This document shows positions 44,093 through 52,812 of a stretch of 64,000 nucleotides of DNA, piece after piece. Location: assembly GCF_014202225.1 (NCBI RefSeq), contig NZ_JACHGE010000001.1, positions 973,320-1,037,319 on the forward strand. Reading direction: 5' to 3'. Both the position numbers and the translations under genes were made by a program. Position 1 is the first letter of the stretch. Every line of letters starts with the position of its first letter. The stretch comes from Algibacter amylolyticus. Its GTDB lineage: Bacteria > Bacteroidota > Bacteroidia > Flavobacteriales > Flavobacteriaceae. The notes under the pieces are model-generated. The model was not told the origin of the DNA and did not search any database. It saw only the letters and a program-made list of their open reading frames with translations.

Positions 44093-44722
44093 TTAACCTT
44101 GTAGTTGTTTGATTTTTTCTTGTAATTCTGTGTTAGTTTGATAAAATTCTGAAGCTATTAAATCTTCAAAATTATCAATGTCGTTTAAAGTATCTAAGGT
44201 AGTAAATGTTACTTGTTTTTCCTTTATTTCGTTTAACGTTTCTTGCAGTAAATGTGTTTGGCTCCACGGTTTATTATTAAAAATAAAATTGTGTGCTTTG
44301 GATAGGCCAACTAGATAATAGCCACCATCTTCTGCGGGTCCAAAAACAACGTCGTGTAGTGTTAAGGCTTCGAGTCCTTTGTTGATATGGTTTGCTGTAA
44401 TGTCTGGTAAATCTGAGCCAATTAAAACAATACGATTGTAGCCATCTTGAAAGCCTTTTATAAACGCGTTTTTCATGCGTTCGCCTAAATCTGCGCCTTC
44501 TTGAACAAATTTTTGATGGGAATTCCATTGGTTTTCTACAATAGATTCGGAAAAATAAATGCGTTTATCGGCCTTTAGTTTTTGCGTCGCTTTTTCGGTT
44601 ACGCCAACCAACTCTGTATATACATCGAAAGCACCTTGGTTGCCAATAGTTTTAGCAAGTCTTGTTTTTACCTTGCCTAATTTTATGTTTTTTACAAAAA
44701 CAATTACTAATTCTTTATTCAT
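44093..44722 (-). CDS. DUF2064 / TIGR04282 arsenosugar-associated glycosyltransferase
   Basis: A 209-residue nucleotidyl-/glycosyltransferase-A-fold protein. The N-terminal loop IVFVKNIKLGKVKTRLAK is the canonical GxxKTRL-type nucleotide-sugar site. The middle has IGSDLPDIT and FGPAEDGGYYLVGL. This family is consistently annotated as arsenosugar biosynthesis glycosyltransferase. It overlaps the rhodanese gene by eight bases. A second, diverged paralogue sits at 52.1 kb. Confidence 0.86.
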   Translation of the reverse strand: MNKELVIVFVKNIKLGKVKTRLAKTIGNQGAFDVYTELVGVTEKATQKLKADKRIYFSESIVENQWNSHQKFVQEGADLGERMKNAFIKGFQDGYNRIVLIGSDLPDITANHINKGLEALTLHDVVFGPAEDGGYYLVGLSKAHNFIFNNKPWSQTHLLQETLNEIKEKQVTFTTLDTLNDIDNFEDLIASEFYQTNTELQEKIKQLQG

Positions 44723-45209
44723 AAACTTTTATGCCTTTTTTTAGCCATTTGCTCCAAACTTTATTAAAGGTATGAATGCTGTCTGTTTCCTTTTCAATGG
44801 CGTTATAAACAGGAAAGTCGTTGCTTTTCCACTCGAAAATACCACCATAAAGATTTTTTACATTAGAATATCCCGCTTTTTTAAGGCTATCTCCAATAGA
44901 TTCTGATCGAATACCAACTGAGCAATACACGACTATTTCTGCGTTTTTATCTGGTATTAGTGTTTCAACTTTATGTATTTTAAAGTGATTGTACCCTACA
45001 TGAATAGCATTTTTTAAATGACTGGTTTTATATTCTTTTAATTCTCTAGAATCCAATAAAACCACTTCTGTTTTAGGCATTGCTAGTTCTTGAGGTGTGA
45101 TATAGGGCACGCTATTAACATTGTATTTTGCTAGTAACTTATCAATTGATTTTTGCGCAAATAATGGACTGCTACATAGTAATACTAAAAATAAAATGAT
45201 GTTTTTCAT
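44715..45209 (-). CDS. Periplasmic rhodanese-like sulfurtransferase
   Basis: A 164-residue protein with a signal peptide (SSPLFAQ). The active-site loop is CSVGIRSESIG, with the catalytic Cys in VVYCSVGIRS. A six-residue loop of this kind is typical of sulfur transfer. Upstream DSRELKEYKTSHLKNAIHVG fits the rhodanese fold. Thiols are natural arsenic ligands, so a role in thiol chemistry within the island is possible. It overlaps the following DUF2064 gene. Confidence 0.85.
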   Translation of the reverse strand: MKNIILFLVLLCSSPLFAQKSIDKLLAKYNVNSVPYITPQELAMPKTEVVLLDSRELKEYKTSHLKNAIHVGYNHFKIHKVETLIPDKNAEIVVYCSVGIRSESIGDSLKKAGYSNVKNLYGGIFEWKSNDFPVYNAIEKETDSIHTFNKVWSKWLKKGIKVYE

Positions 45210-45240
45210 GTGTTTTTTAGTCTTAAAAGATTTAATAAAA

Positions 45241-46068
45241 TTACAGATTTATTCCGAATCCTTGCAATCCACTTTCTACGGCTGGTAAAATTTCGGTATT
45301 ATCCCAAATGCCCGTTACTATGGTTCTAGCATATTCTTCAGGAAGCAAGCCGTTTTGCATTAATGTATTAGTTAATCTGTAATTATAGTTTAGTGTATGG
45401 TGTTTGTATTCTAGTTTACCAGTTGAATCGTCTAAAATAGCATACCAAACGGTTTGATTACCATCGTTTGCAGGCATGCCAATAACGCCAGGATTTAACC
45501 ATAGTTTGTTATTTTGTAAATCGTTAAATGGCAATCCGCAATGGCCAGCTATAATAACATCGCTTTGGTCTAAATTAAAATTTAAAGCCTTGGTTTCCCA
45601 GGGTGTCGATTTAAAAATAAACTCGGAGGTGTTAAAATACGAGCCATGAACAACCATTACTTTTTTACCTGCGTAATTAAAGGTAAGGTGGTCTGGAAGT
45701 TGTTTTAAAAAAGCCAAAGAATTTTGTGATAGTAAGCTTTGAGCGTATGGGTACCATTGCTGTGAAAACCCGTCGCACCTGGAGCCTTTTTTAAAATCGC
45801 AGCCGCAATCTTCGGCACCTTCGCTTAATTGAATTTCTACGTTACCAGCTAAACTTCTAGGGTTCCAAATTTTAAATAATTGCACGGTTTCTTCTGGTTG
45901 GGCACAGTAACCAACAATATCTCCCGTACAAATACAGTTTTCTGGACTAATGTTTTCGGCTTCTGCCACTTGCTTTAAAGCTTCTAAGGCTTGCAAGTTG
46001 CTATAAACGCCACCAAATAGCAATGTTTTGCCAGATAGCTGTCCTAGATGTTCTATTTTTTTATCCAT
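45241..46068 (-). CDS. Divergent metallophosphoesterase-fold protein with Cys-rich insert
   Basis: The start is set at ATG 46068 (MDKKIEHLGQ). An upstream ATG at 46122 would overlap the symporter gene more deeply. The 275-residue protein has a calcineurin-like fold, but key metal ligands are changed. Motif I reads GGVYSN instead of D-x-H-G-N, and motif III reads GNVE instead of GNH[DE]. Motif V reads AGHCGLPF, with the second His missing. Motifs II (TGDIVGY) and IV (VVHGSY) remain. A Cys-rich stretch (Cys88, Cys90, Cys98) follows motif III. It may bind a different metal or a thiophilic ligand. Confidence 0.78.
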   Translation of the reverse strand: MDKKIEHLGQLSGKTLLFGGVYSNLQALEALKQVAEAENISPENCICTGDIVGYCAQPEETVQLFKIWNPRSLAGNVEIQLSEGAEDCGCDFKKGSRCDGFSQQWYPYAQSLLSQNSLAFLKQLPDHLTFNYAGKKVMVVHGSYFNTSEFIFKSTPWETKALNFNLDQSDVIIAGHCGLPFNDLQNNKLWLNPGVIGMPANDGNQTVWYAILDDSTGKLEYKHHTLNYNYRLTNTLMQNGLLPEEYARTIVTGIWDNTEILPAVESGLQGFGINL

Positions 46069-47387
46069 TTGGGTGCTAAATATAAAATGATACAACTTAA
46101 AATACCCCAAACATTTACCCATAGTAAATCGGCATATTTTCCTTTTGTGAAAATGAGTGCGTCTGGAAATAGTTTAAACACTAAAACAAATCCAAAAACT
46201 ATTCCACAAATGATACTTAAATAAAAACTGATTTTTGGAACTTTAATATTCCAAAACATAAAAACGGGAGTTAAACCAATAACCATTGTTCCTGAAATTG
46301 TTGTGGCCGATAATATTTCGGCGTTTAAAAAAACAGGAAGCGTACCTAATATGGCAATGGCAACCATTGAGGCTCTGCCAAAAGTTAAATTTTTGCCTAG
46401 GTTTAAATCGACAGATAATAATTTTGAAAATGACGAAAAGGTAGAGTCTAAGGTTGATGCTGCCGAGGTTATCATAATGAAATTAATAGCTAGTAAAATA
46501 ACGACGCCAAAAGCTTTTCCAACCTCTACAGCAGCTTGTCCTTTTATACCTTGTGTTTGCGCATAAATACCAATAAAGGAAAAAAGGATAATACAAATGG
46601 CACCTAATACACTAGCAAGTAGAAAACTTTTTCGGGTTACTTTTGGTGTGCTAATAAATGCTCTGTCGGTTAGAACCGGATCGTGAAACGGGTAGCTAAA
46701 CGATTGAATTATGGCTGCAAAAAATAAGTTTAAACCAAGTTCAAAGCTCCATGTTCCTGAGGATATAACTTCGTGAGCTCCAAAATTATCTACTGAAAAA
46801 ACAGTACTTAAAATAATAATTAATAGGACTGAAAATAATCCCATTTGAATAATGTCGGTAAAAATAGAACTGCTTAACCCGCCTTTAATAGCGTAAGCTA
46901 AAGTTAACACTGTGAATAAAATAATAGACCAGTAATAAGGTTTGCTACCTGTTTCGCCAAAGTAACTGCCTATAACCATGGTGTTACTCCAAACCTCGTT
47001 AAACAATCGTATGGCTATTAGTATAGAAAATAAGGCCATGGCGCCTTTTCCAAACTTAGTAGTTAAGAACTCGTGGATGCTTGTAAAACCACCTTTGGTG
47101 CGTAATTTATAAATTATTAAACCAGCAACTGCAAAAGATAAGTAGTAACCGGCATAGGCTACGCCACCAACAATACCATAGTCTAACCCTAGGTTTGCGG
47201 CATTGGTAATGCTTTTGGCAAAAATCCAAGAAATTATAAGACTCCCTGTTAACACGAGTGTGTTTGGAGACTTTTTAACTTTAGTTGCTCTAAAAAATTG
47301 ATTCGTAGATTTTGCAAATGGCGAAATAAAAAATAGTATTAAACTCGATACGATAATTAATAGCCATTGCATTGTAATTGTTTCCAT
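46053..47387 (-). CDS. Sodium:solute symporter family transporter
   Basis: A 444-residue protein with about 12 transmembrane segments and the SSS-family pattern, including GLSSSIFTDIIQMG and ASTLDSTFSSFSKL in the core. The family imports sugars, amino acids, nucleosides or pantothenate with Na+. The substrate is not readable. It lies just after SusD/SusC in the island, so it may carry the imported compound across the inner membrane. Its end overlaps the metallophosphoesterase start by 16 bases. Confidence 0.83.
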   Translation of the reverse strand: METITMQWLLIIVSSLILFFISPFAKSTNQFFRATKVKKSPNTLVLTGSLIISWIFAKSITNAANLGLDYGIVGGVAYAGYYLSFAVAGLIIYKLRTKGGFTSIHEFLTTKFGKGAMALFSILIAIRLFNEVWSNTMVIGSYFGETGSKPYYWSIILFTVLTLAYAIKGGLSSSIFTDIIQMGLFSVLLIIILSTVFSVDNFGAHEVISSGTWSFELGLNLFFAAIIQSFSYPFHDPVLTDRAFISTPKVTRKSFLLASVLGAICIILFSFIGIYAQTQGIKGQAAVEVGKAFGVVILLAINFIMITSAASTLDSTFSSFSKLLSVDLNLGKNLTFGRASMVAIAILGTLPVFLNAEILSATTISGTMVIGLTPVFMFWNIKVPKISFYLSIICGIVFGFVLVFKLFPDALIFTKGKYADLLWVNVWGILSCIILYLAPKWIKK

Positions 47388-47394
47388 TGTTATT

Positions 47395-48837
47395 TTATTT
47401 ATTCCACCATACGGGACTATTTATACTGTTGTTATTTGTTGCATTTGCGGCTTCATTATAATTTTCGGTATTTAACGTGGCTTCCTCTTCGGGGTATGGC
47501 ATTCTTACCGGAATTAAATTGTTGTTTAAACTTGCCGCAATAGGTTTTAGAGCAGGGAATCCAGTGCGTCTGTATTCCGTCCAGCCTTCGTAACCATTAA
47601 TAATATTTGCAATCCATTTTTGTGTTATTATTTGCTCTAACGGTGTTGTGTTTGGTGCATTATAAGCGGCATTGCTTGTTAAGTAGTTGGTTGGTAATGC
47701 TGTATTCCAATATTCGAAAGCTAAGGCAACACCTTTGTTGTAAAGTTGCTCTGAATTGGCTGTAATTAAATTCTTTTCTGCCGCTTCGGCTAGAGCAAAA
47801 TGGACTTCCCAAGCGGTTATAAAATTCGCGTCTAAGGTTGAGGTGTCTTCTCTAAATATGCTGCCTGCCAATGAATAATCAGCTAGTGTTACAGATGTTG
47901 ATGTGGCATCAATACCATTTAGTAAGCCATTAAATGCATTGGATGTGGCATTAGAAAAAGGTTTGAAAAAGGTGCTTATTCTTGGGTCTTCCAAGTTAAC
48001 AAGAATGTCTTCCATAGTTTCAGAAAGCACGAAATTGTTAAAGTCGCCAATTCGTAATTGCGCTAATCTAAAACTATTTGGGTCTGAATTTGTAAAGTCG
48101 AAAACGGCATTTTGAGCGTTTGTTTTTATGTAATTGTCTGCATCAAACAGTGCTTGTAAATCTTCTGAAACATCTATTTTATTAGAAATTCTAAGCAAGC
48201 TTTTAATTTTTAGTGCATTGGCAAAGCGAATCCATGCTTGTAAATCGCCATTAAATAAAATGTCGCCTTCCAAAGCTATAACGTCATTGTATTTGGTAAT
48301 AGCTAAAATACCTTGGTCTAGATTATCTAAAATGCCACCTTGGTTAAGGTATATAGATTCTTGCGAATCGTATTTTGGAGTTACTGTGCCGCTTACACCG
48401 TTAAAGGCTTCAAAATACGGAACGTCTCCATATAAATCCGTTAAGTTTTCTGTGAGGTATGCTTTTAAAATTAAAGCAGGACCTTCATATACTTTAAAAG
48501 CTTCAGAGGTTTGCGATTGCTTTAAAATAATCTCGTTATCGCGCAAGTTGGTGTAAAATATAGGCCATGGATTTCCACCAAGTTGCGGTGATTTTAAAGC
48601 ATGTCTATCAAATAAATTAAAATCTAAAGCCGTGCGATGTTGTGCTAGTAAATCGCCAGCCACAAAGCCTTCATAACTCATTTCTTCACCAAAACTATAA
48701 ATGACCTGTCTGAGTAACAAACTAGGTTGTACGGCTACCGGTGCATTAGGGTTTGTATTTATAGTCTCGAAGTCTTTTGTACAGCTAAATGCAGTAAAAA
48801 GTGTTAAGATTGTTAAGATGTATATATAGTTTTTCAT
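47395..48837 (-). CDS. SusD/RagB-type lipoprotein
   Basis: A 480-residue lipoprotein (LFTAFSC). It has the typical TNPNAP start, tetratricopeptide-like helices and a C-terminal helical bundle with WTEYRRTGFP. It belongs to the branch of SusD-like proteins in Bacteroidetes that pairs with TonB-dependent SusC receptors. It is seven bases upstream of the symporter and ten bases from SusC. The substrate is unknown. The island context makes an organoarsenical, nucleoside or phosphate-like ligand possible, but starch or glycan uptake cannot be excluded. Confidence 0.87.
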   Translation of the reverse strand: MKNYIYILTILTLFTAFSCTKDFETINTNPNAPVAVQPSLLLRQVIYSFGEEMSYEGFVAGDLLAQHRTALDFNLFDRHALKSPQLGGNPWPIFYTNLRDNEIILKQSQTSEAFKVYEGPALILKAYLTENLTDLYGDVPYFEAFNGVSGTVTPKYDSQESIYLNQGGILDNLDQGILAITKYNDVIALEGDILFNGDLQAWIRFANALKIKSLLRISNKIDVSEDLQALFDADNYIKTNAQNAVFDFTNSDPNSFRLAQLRIGDFNNFVLSETMEDILVNLEDPRISTFFKPFSNATSNAFNGLLNGIDATSTSVTLADYSLAGSIFREDTSTLDANFITAWEVHFALAEAAEKNLITANSEQLYNKGVALAFEYWNTALPTNYLTSNAAYNAPNTTPLEQIITQKWIANIINGYEGWTEYRRTGFPALKPIAASLNNNLIPVRMPYPEEEATLNTENYNEAANATNNNSINSPVWWNK

Positions 48838-48846
48838 GTTTATTCT

Positions 48847-51800
48847 TTAAAAATTTATACCTGCTTTAAAGCCAAAACTTCGTGATGTGGCATAACTTAA
48901 ATCCTCAACACCGCTAACAAACCCATTGCCTTGTACAGCGATTTGTTCGGGATCAAAATGCGGGTTTTCGGTAATGGCAAAAAGATTGTTTCCGGTTATA
49001 GAAAAACTTAAATCGGCACCGTTTTTTAATCCTAAAAAGCCATCGTTTAATTTGAAATTATAGCCAATAGCAAACTGTCGAAGCTTTAAAAAAGAAGCAT
49101 CGTACACATTGTTTTCTTCATGGTTTCTGTCGTAAAACTGGCGGTAGTAACTCTCTGCGGTTACTGCAACTGTATTTGGGAGTCCCGTAGTTTGGTTAAC
49201 ACCTTGTGCAATTATACCTTCTTCTGGTCTATATGCCGTTTCAGCCAACTGGCCACCAACGTTTCCTAAGGCCCGTGTTCTAGATACTATTTCGCCGCCT
49301 TGTCGCCAATCGAAAAGAAAATTTAAATGCCAGTTATTGTAGCTAAAATTATTGTTCCATCCTAAGGTGAAATCGGGGTTGTAATTCCCTATTTTCTTTA
49401 GAGTATTATCAGCAATAAACCGGCCATTATCATCAATAATAAATTCATTGTTTTCGTTTTTTAAATAACCAGTGCCATATAAATCTCCTATGTGTCCGCC
49501 TTCTTCAACTTGAAACCATACCGTTTGGTTTGCGCTATCATAAATTCGGCTAAACGCTAAGGTTAATCGTCCGTCGTTTTGAGGTAAATTAGTAATTGTC
49601 GATCTGTTACTTGCAAAATTAAAAGTGGTATGCCATTTAAAGTTTTTGTTTTGAATTGGGGTTATTCCTAATACCAATTCTACACCTTTTGTGTTTACCT
49701 CGCCACCATTTATAACTTGTTGATTGTAACCAGAAGCTATGGCAACAGGCAGCGATATAATTTGGTCTTTAGTAGTTGCGTTGTAGTAAGTGATATCAAA
49801 ATTTAAGCGGTCTTTAAAAAAACGTAAATCGGCACCAAACTCGTAACTGGTAGTCTGCTCTGGTTTTAAGTTGGTGTTGGGGATAAAGTTTTGGTCGCTA
49901 AATGTGGCTTCACCATTAAAGGTGGTTTGCGAGACAAACGCTCCAGATGTTTGGTAGGCGCTCGTATCGTTTCCAACTTGTGCTATACCAGCACGTAATT
50001 TTGCAAAAGAAAACGCCTTTGATAAATTGGTGACTTTCGATATAATAAAACTAGCCGAGGCCGAAGGGTAGACAAACGAGGTGCCGCTAACCGAAAAAGG
50101 TGTTGCTAGAGCACTAGACCAATCGTTTCTGCCCGTTACGTCTAAAAATAAATAGTCTTTATAGCCTAGTTTTGCAACGCCATAAAATGAATTGATGCGT
50201 TTTTTGCTTTCAAACTGAAACACTTCTACAGGCGATGCGGCATTGTTTAAACTAAAAATACCGGGTTGTGCTAAGTTTACGGTTTGCGATTGTTTTGTTG
50301 AAGCTGTTTGGTTTAAACGATTACCACCAACAGAGAAATCTACCGAAACATTTTGAAATGTATTTTGGTAATTAATTAAAACATCGGTGTTTACTTCGCG
50401 GTATAAAACATCATGCTCTGCGTAAGCACCATTTTTAAATCGGTTACTACTATAATTTCGTTGTAGTTTTCGAGTTTCGCTGCTGTAATCCATTCCTGTT
50501 CGTAGCGATATACTTAAATGATTGGTTACATCCTGTTTTAAAGCGATGTTTCCAAATAGTCTGTCGCGATTAAAAGCATTCCTGTTTTCTAAAAGAATAA
50601 AATACGGGTTGTCAAAAAACGTATAGTTAAACGAATATTGCTGTAAGCCCTCAAGACCAGGTTGCCAATAATTTTTTAAATTATTAATATTTAAAGAACG
50701 CGGTCCCCAAGCCACTAGCGAGTAATTTACATTTTCGCTACCATAGCCATTTGATGGTCTGTTGTCGCTACTGGAGTTCACGTAATTAACAGATGTGTTT
50801 ATCTCTGTTTTGCTTGAAGGTTTAAAATTAAGTTTAGCCGCAATGGTTTGTCTATCTAAATTTACACCAGGAATAATGGATTCGCTTCTTAAATCGGTGA
50901 ATGACAATCTGTAATTTCCCGATTCAAAACCATTTGAAATGGCTACGTTGTTGGTTGTAGTAACTCCTGTTCTGTAAAAATCTTTTAAATTATTTGGGTT
51001 GGAGTTAAAAGGGGTTGTCGTAATAGGTAAACCGTTGTATAATGCAGTGTCTCCACCTCTTACAAAACTGCCGTCGGTAAGTTGTACAGGGCTATCAAAT
51101 TGCGGAATTAAATTGCCAACATCTAATCGTGGACCCCAAGAGTAGGTAATGTTATCGCTAGTTCCTCCGCCTAAACCGTCTACATATTCAAACTGTCCAG
51201 ATTGCCCTTGGCCGTATTCATTTTGAAACTCAGGAAGTTTAAAAGCAGAATCGATAGTGATGGCTGTATTTATACTAACGCTAAATCCTTTTTTAGCACT
51301 TCCGTCTTTGGTTTTTATTACTATAACACCATTTGAAGCTCTGGTGCCATAAAGTGCTGCGGCGTTTGCGCCTTTTAAAACGGTAACCGATTCGATATCG
51401 TCTGGGTTAACAGCCATGGCTCCGTTACCAAAATCTATTTCTTGAAAACCTGCTGCGGCCTCATTGGTATAATTAAAAACGGTTTCGTTGTTAATGGGAA
51501 CTCCATCTACCACAAAAAGTGGATTGTTATTTGAAAATGAAGATTCGCCTCTAATAGTTATTTTTGAGGACGAACCTACACCTGTGGAGCCTTGAGTAAC
51601 AGTAACTCCAGCTAATTTACCTTGAAGGTTGTCTAAGAAATTAACGGTTTTTACTTGGTTTAAGTTCTCAGAATTTATGGCTTGTACAGCATAACCTAAC
51701 TCCTTAGAGTCTCGATTTAAACCTAAAGCGGTTATAACTATTTCCCCCAAGGCCGACGCATCTTCTTGTAGTGCAACATTTATTATGGTTTGGTTAATAA

Positions 51801-52041
51801 TAGTAATAGTTTGCGTTTTGTAACCTAAGTAAGAAAATGTTAGCGCGTTGGTTTTTAAGGCTAAATCTATTTGGTAATCGCCATTTTCATTGGTGATTGT
51901 GCCATTTGTGCCGTTTTGAATATTTACAAAAGCAATGGGGGTATTGGTTGAGGCGTCGGTTACACGACCCGTAATAGTTTTTTGTGCATGACTACTGCCA
52001 ATTATGGCAAGCATCATACAGCATTGTATAATGTGCTTCAT
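48847..52041 (-). CDS. SusC/RagA-type TonB-dependent outer-membrane receptor
   Basis: A 1064-residue receptor with a signal peptide, a carboxypeptidase-like repeat (TGRVTDASTNTPIAFVNIQ), a plug domain (ITIRGESSFSNNNPLFVVDG) and a 22-stranded barrel. SusC-type proteins form a lidded pore with SusD and are powered by TonB. It is the fourth gene of the island and is followed by SusD. No Fe-siderophore motif is seen. TonB/ExbBD at 60-62 kb could energise it. Confidence 0.9.
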   Translation of the reverse strand: MKHIIQCCMMLAIIGSSHAQKTITGRVTDASTNTPIAFVNIQNGTNGTITNENGDYQIDLALKTNALTFSYLGYKTQTITIINQTIINVALQEDASALGEIVITALGLNRDSKELGYAVQAINSENLNQVKTVNFLDNLQGKLAGVTVTQGSTGVGSSSKITIRGESSFSNNNPLFVVDGVPINNETVFNYTNEAAAGFQEIDFGNGAMAVNPDDIESVTVLKGANAAALYGTRASNGVIVIKTKDGSAKKGFSVSINTAITIDSAFKLPEFQNEYGQGQSGQFEYVDGLGGGTSDNITYSWGPRLDVGNLIPQFDSPVQLTDGSFVRGGDTALYNGLPITTTPFNSNPNNLKDFYRTGVTTTNNVAISNGFESGNYRLSFTDLRSESIIPGVNLDRQTIAAKLNFKPSSKTEINTSVNYVNSSSDNRPSNGYGSENVNYSLVAWGPRSLNINNLKNYWQPGLEGLQQYSFNYTFFDNPYFILLENRNAFNRDRLFGNIALKQDVTNHLSISLRTGMDYSSETRKLQRNYSSNRFKNGAYAEHDVLYREVNTDVLINYQNTFQNVSVDFSVGGNRLNQTASTKQSQTVNLAQPGIFSLNNAASPVEVFQFESKKRINSFYGVAKLGYKDYLFLDVTGRNDWSSALATPFSVSGTSFVYPSASASFIISKVTNLSKAFSFAKLRAGIAQVGNDTSAYQTSGAFVSQTTFNGEATFSDQNFIPNTNLKPEQTTSYEFGADLRFFKDRLNFDITYYNATTKDQIISLPVAIASGYNQQVINGGEVNTKGVELVLGITPIQNKNFKWHTTFNFASNRSTITNLPQNDGRLTLAFSRIYDSANQTVWFQVEEGGHIGDLYGTGYLKNENNEFIIDDNGRFIADNTLKKIGNYNPDFTLGWNNNFSYNNWHLNFLFDWRQGGEIVSRTRALGNVGGQLAETAYRPEEGIIAQGVNQTTGLPNTVAVTAESYYRQFYDRNHEENNVYDASFLKLRQFAIGYNFKLNDGFLGLKNGADLSFSITGNNLFAITENPHFDPEQIAVQGNGFVSGVEDLSYATSRSFGFKAGINF

Positions 52042-52108
52042 TTTAAATGTTTAGGGAAAACGTAATTTGTTTTGCCTTTAAAAGTTTTTAAATTGTAAAG
52101 GAGAAATA

Positions 52109-52789
52109 CTAAAGGTGAAGCAATACCGGTGATCCTTTATTAAACTGAAAGTGTAATATGAAGTCTTTAAACGCTAAGTTTTGATAAATAGAAAAACGAT
52201 TTACAACAAATAGCGATTGAAGTAATATAGATTTTATGGTTGTTGCTATAGCTTTGAAACTATTTAAAACCATTTGGATATCTGATGCTGTATCGATATC
52301 TGTTAATACCTCTAAATAGCAAATAGCGATGCTTTTTGAAGCTGAAATTTTAGAAATACTTCTATTTAAACCCGAAGTTTGCCAAGGTAGTTTTAAGAAT
52401 ATATTTTTATTAAAAAATGCTTTATTAAGCCCCATTAAATAGAAACCACCATCGGTTGAAGGACCTAAAACAATAGCATTTGTTTCCAGTTTTTCAACGG
52501 TTTTTAAAAGATGCTTTGCTGTTAAATGCGGCGTGTCGTTACCTATGGTAATAACTTGATTGAAGCCTTTATTGTAAACCGATTGAATAGCGTTTGTAAA
52601 TCGCTCTCCAAATGAAAATCCAACTTGTTCATGTTCTGAGTATACAAAATATGCTAAGCCTGTTTTTTTTGCAATTTTTATGGTTTGAGCGTTTAAAGTC
52701 TCGAACAACTGCTTTGACGAAAAAGATTTTGAAACAATCTCCTTTTCGGCAGAATTTGCAAAAATTAATATGGCTGTTTTGTTACTCAA
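52109..52789 (-). CDS. Diverged DUF2064 paralogue of the arsenosugar island
   Basis: A 226-residue relative of the protein at 44.1 kb. The GNDTPHLT and GPSTDGGFYLMGL motifs are preserved. The N-terminal KTRL nucleotide-binding loop is not: the stretch reads ILIFANSAEKEIVSKSF. The C-terminal 60 residues are basic and hydrophobic and do not match the first copy. It may be a specialised or structural partner without donor binding. It is 24 bases from ArsS. Confidence 0.75.
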   Translation of the reverse strand: MSNKTAILIFANSAEKEIVSKSFSSKQLFETLNAQTIKIAKKTGLAYFVYSEHEQVGFSFGERFTNAIQSVYNKGFNQVITIGNDTPHLTAKHLLKTVEKLETNAIVLGPSTDGGFYLMGLNKAFFNKNIFLKLPWQTSGLNRSISKISASKSIAICYLEVLTDIDTASDIQMVLNSFKAIATTIKSILLQSLFVVNRFSIYQNLAFKDFILHFQFNKGSPVLLHL

Positions 52790-52812
52790 TACTATAATTG
52801 TTTTCTTTTAAA

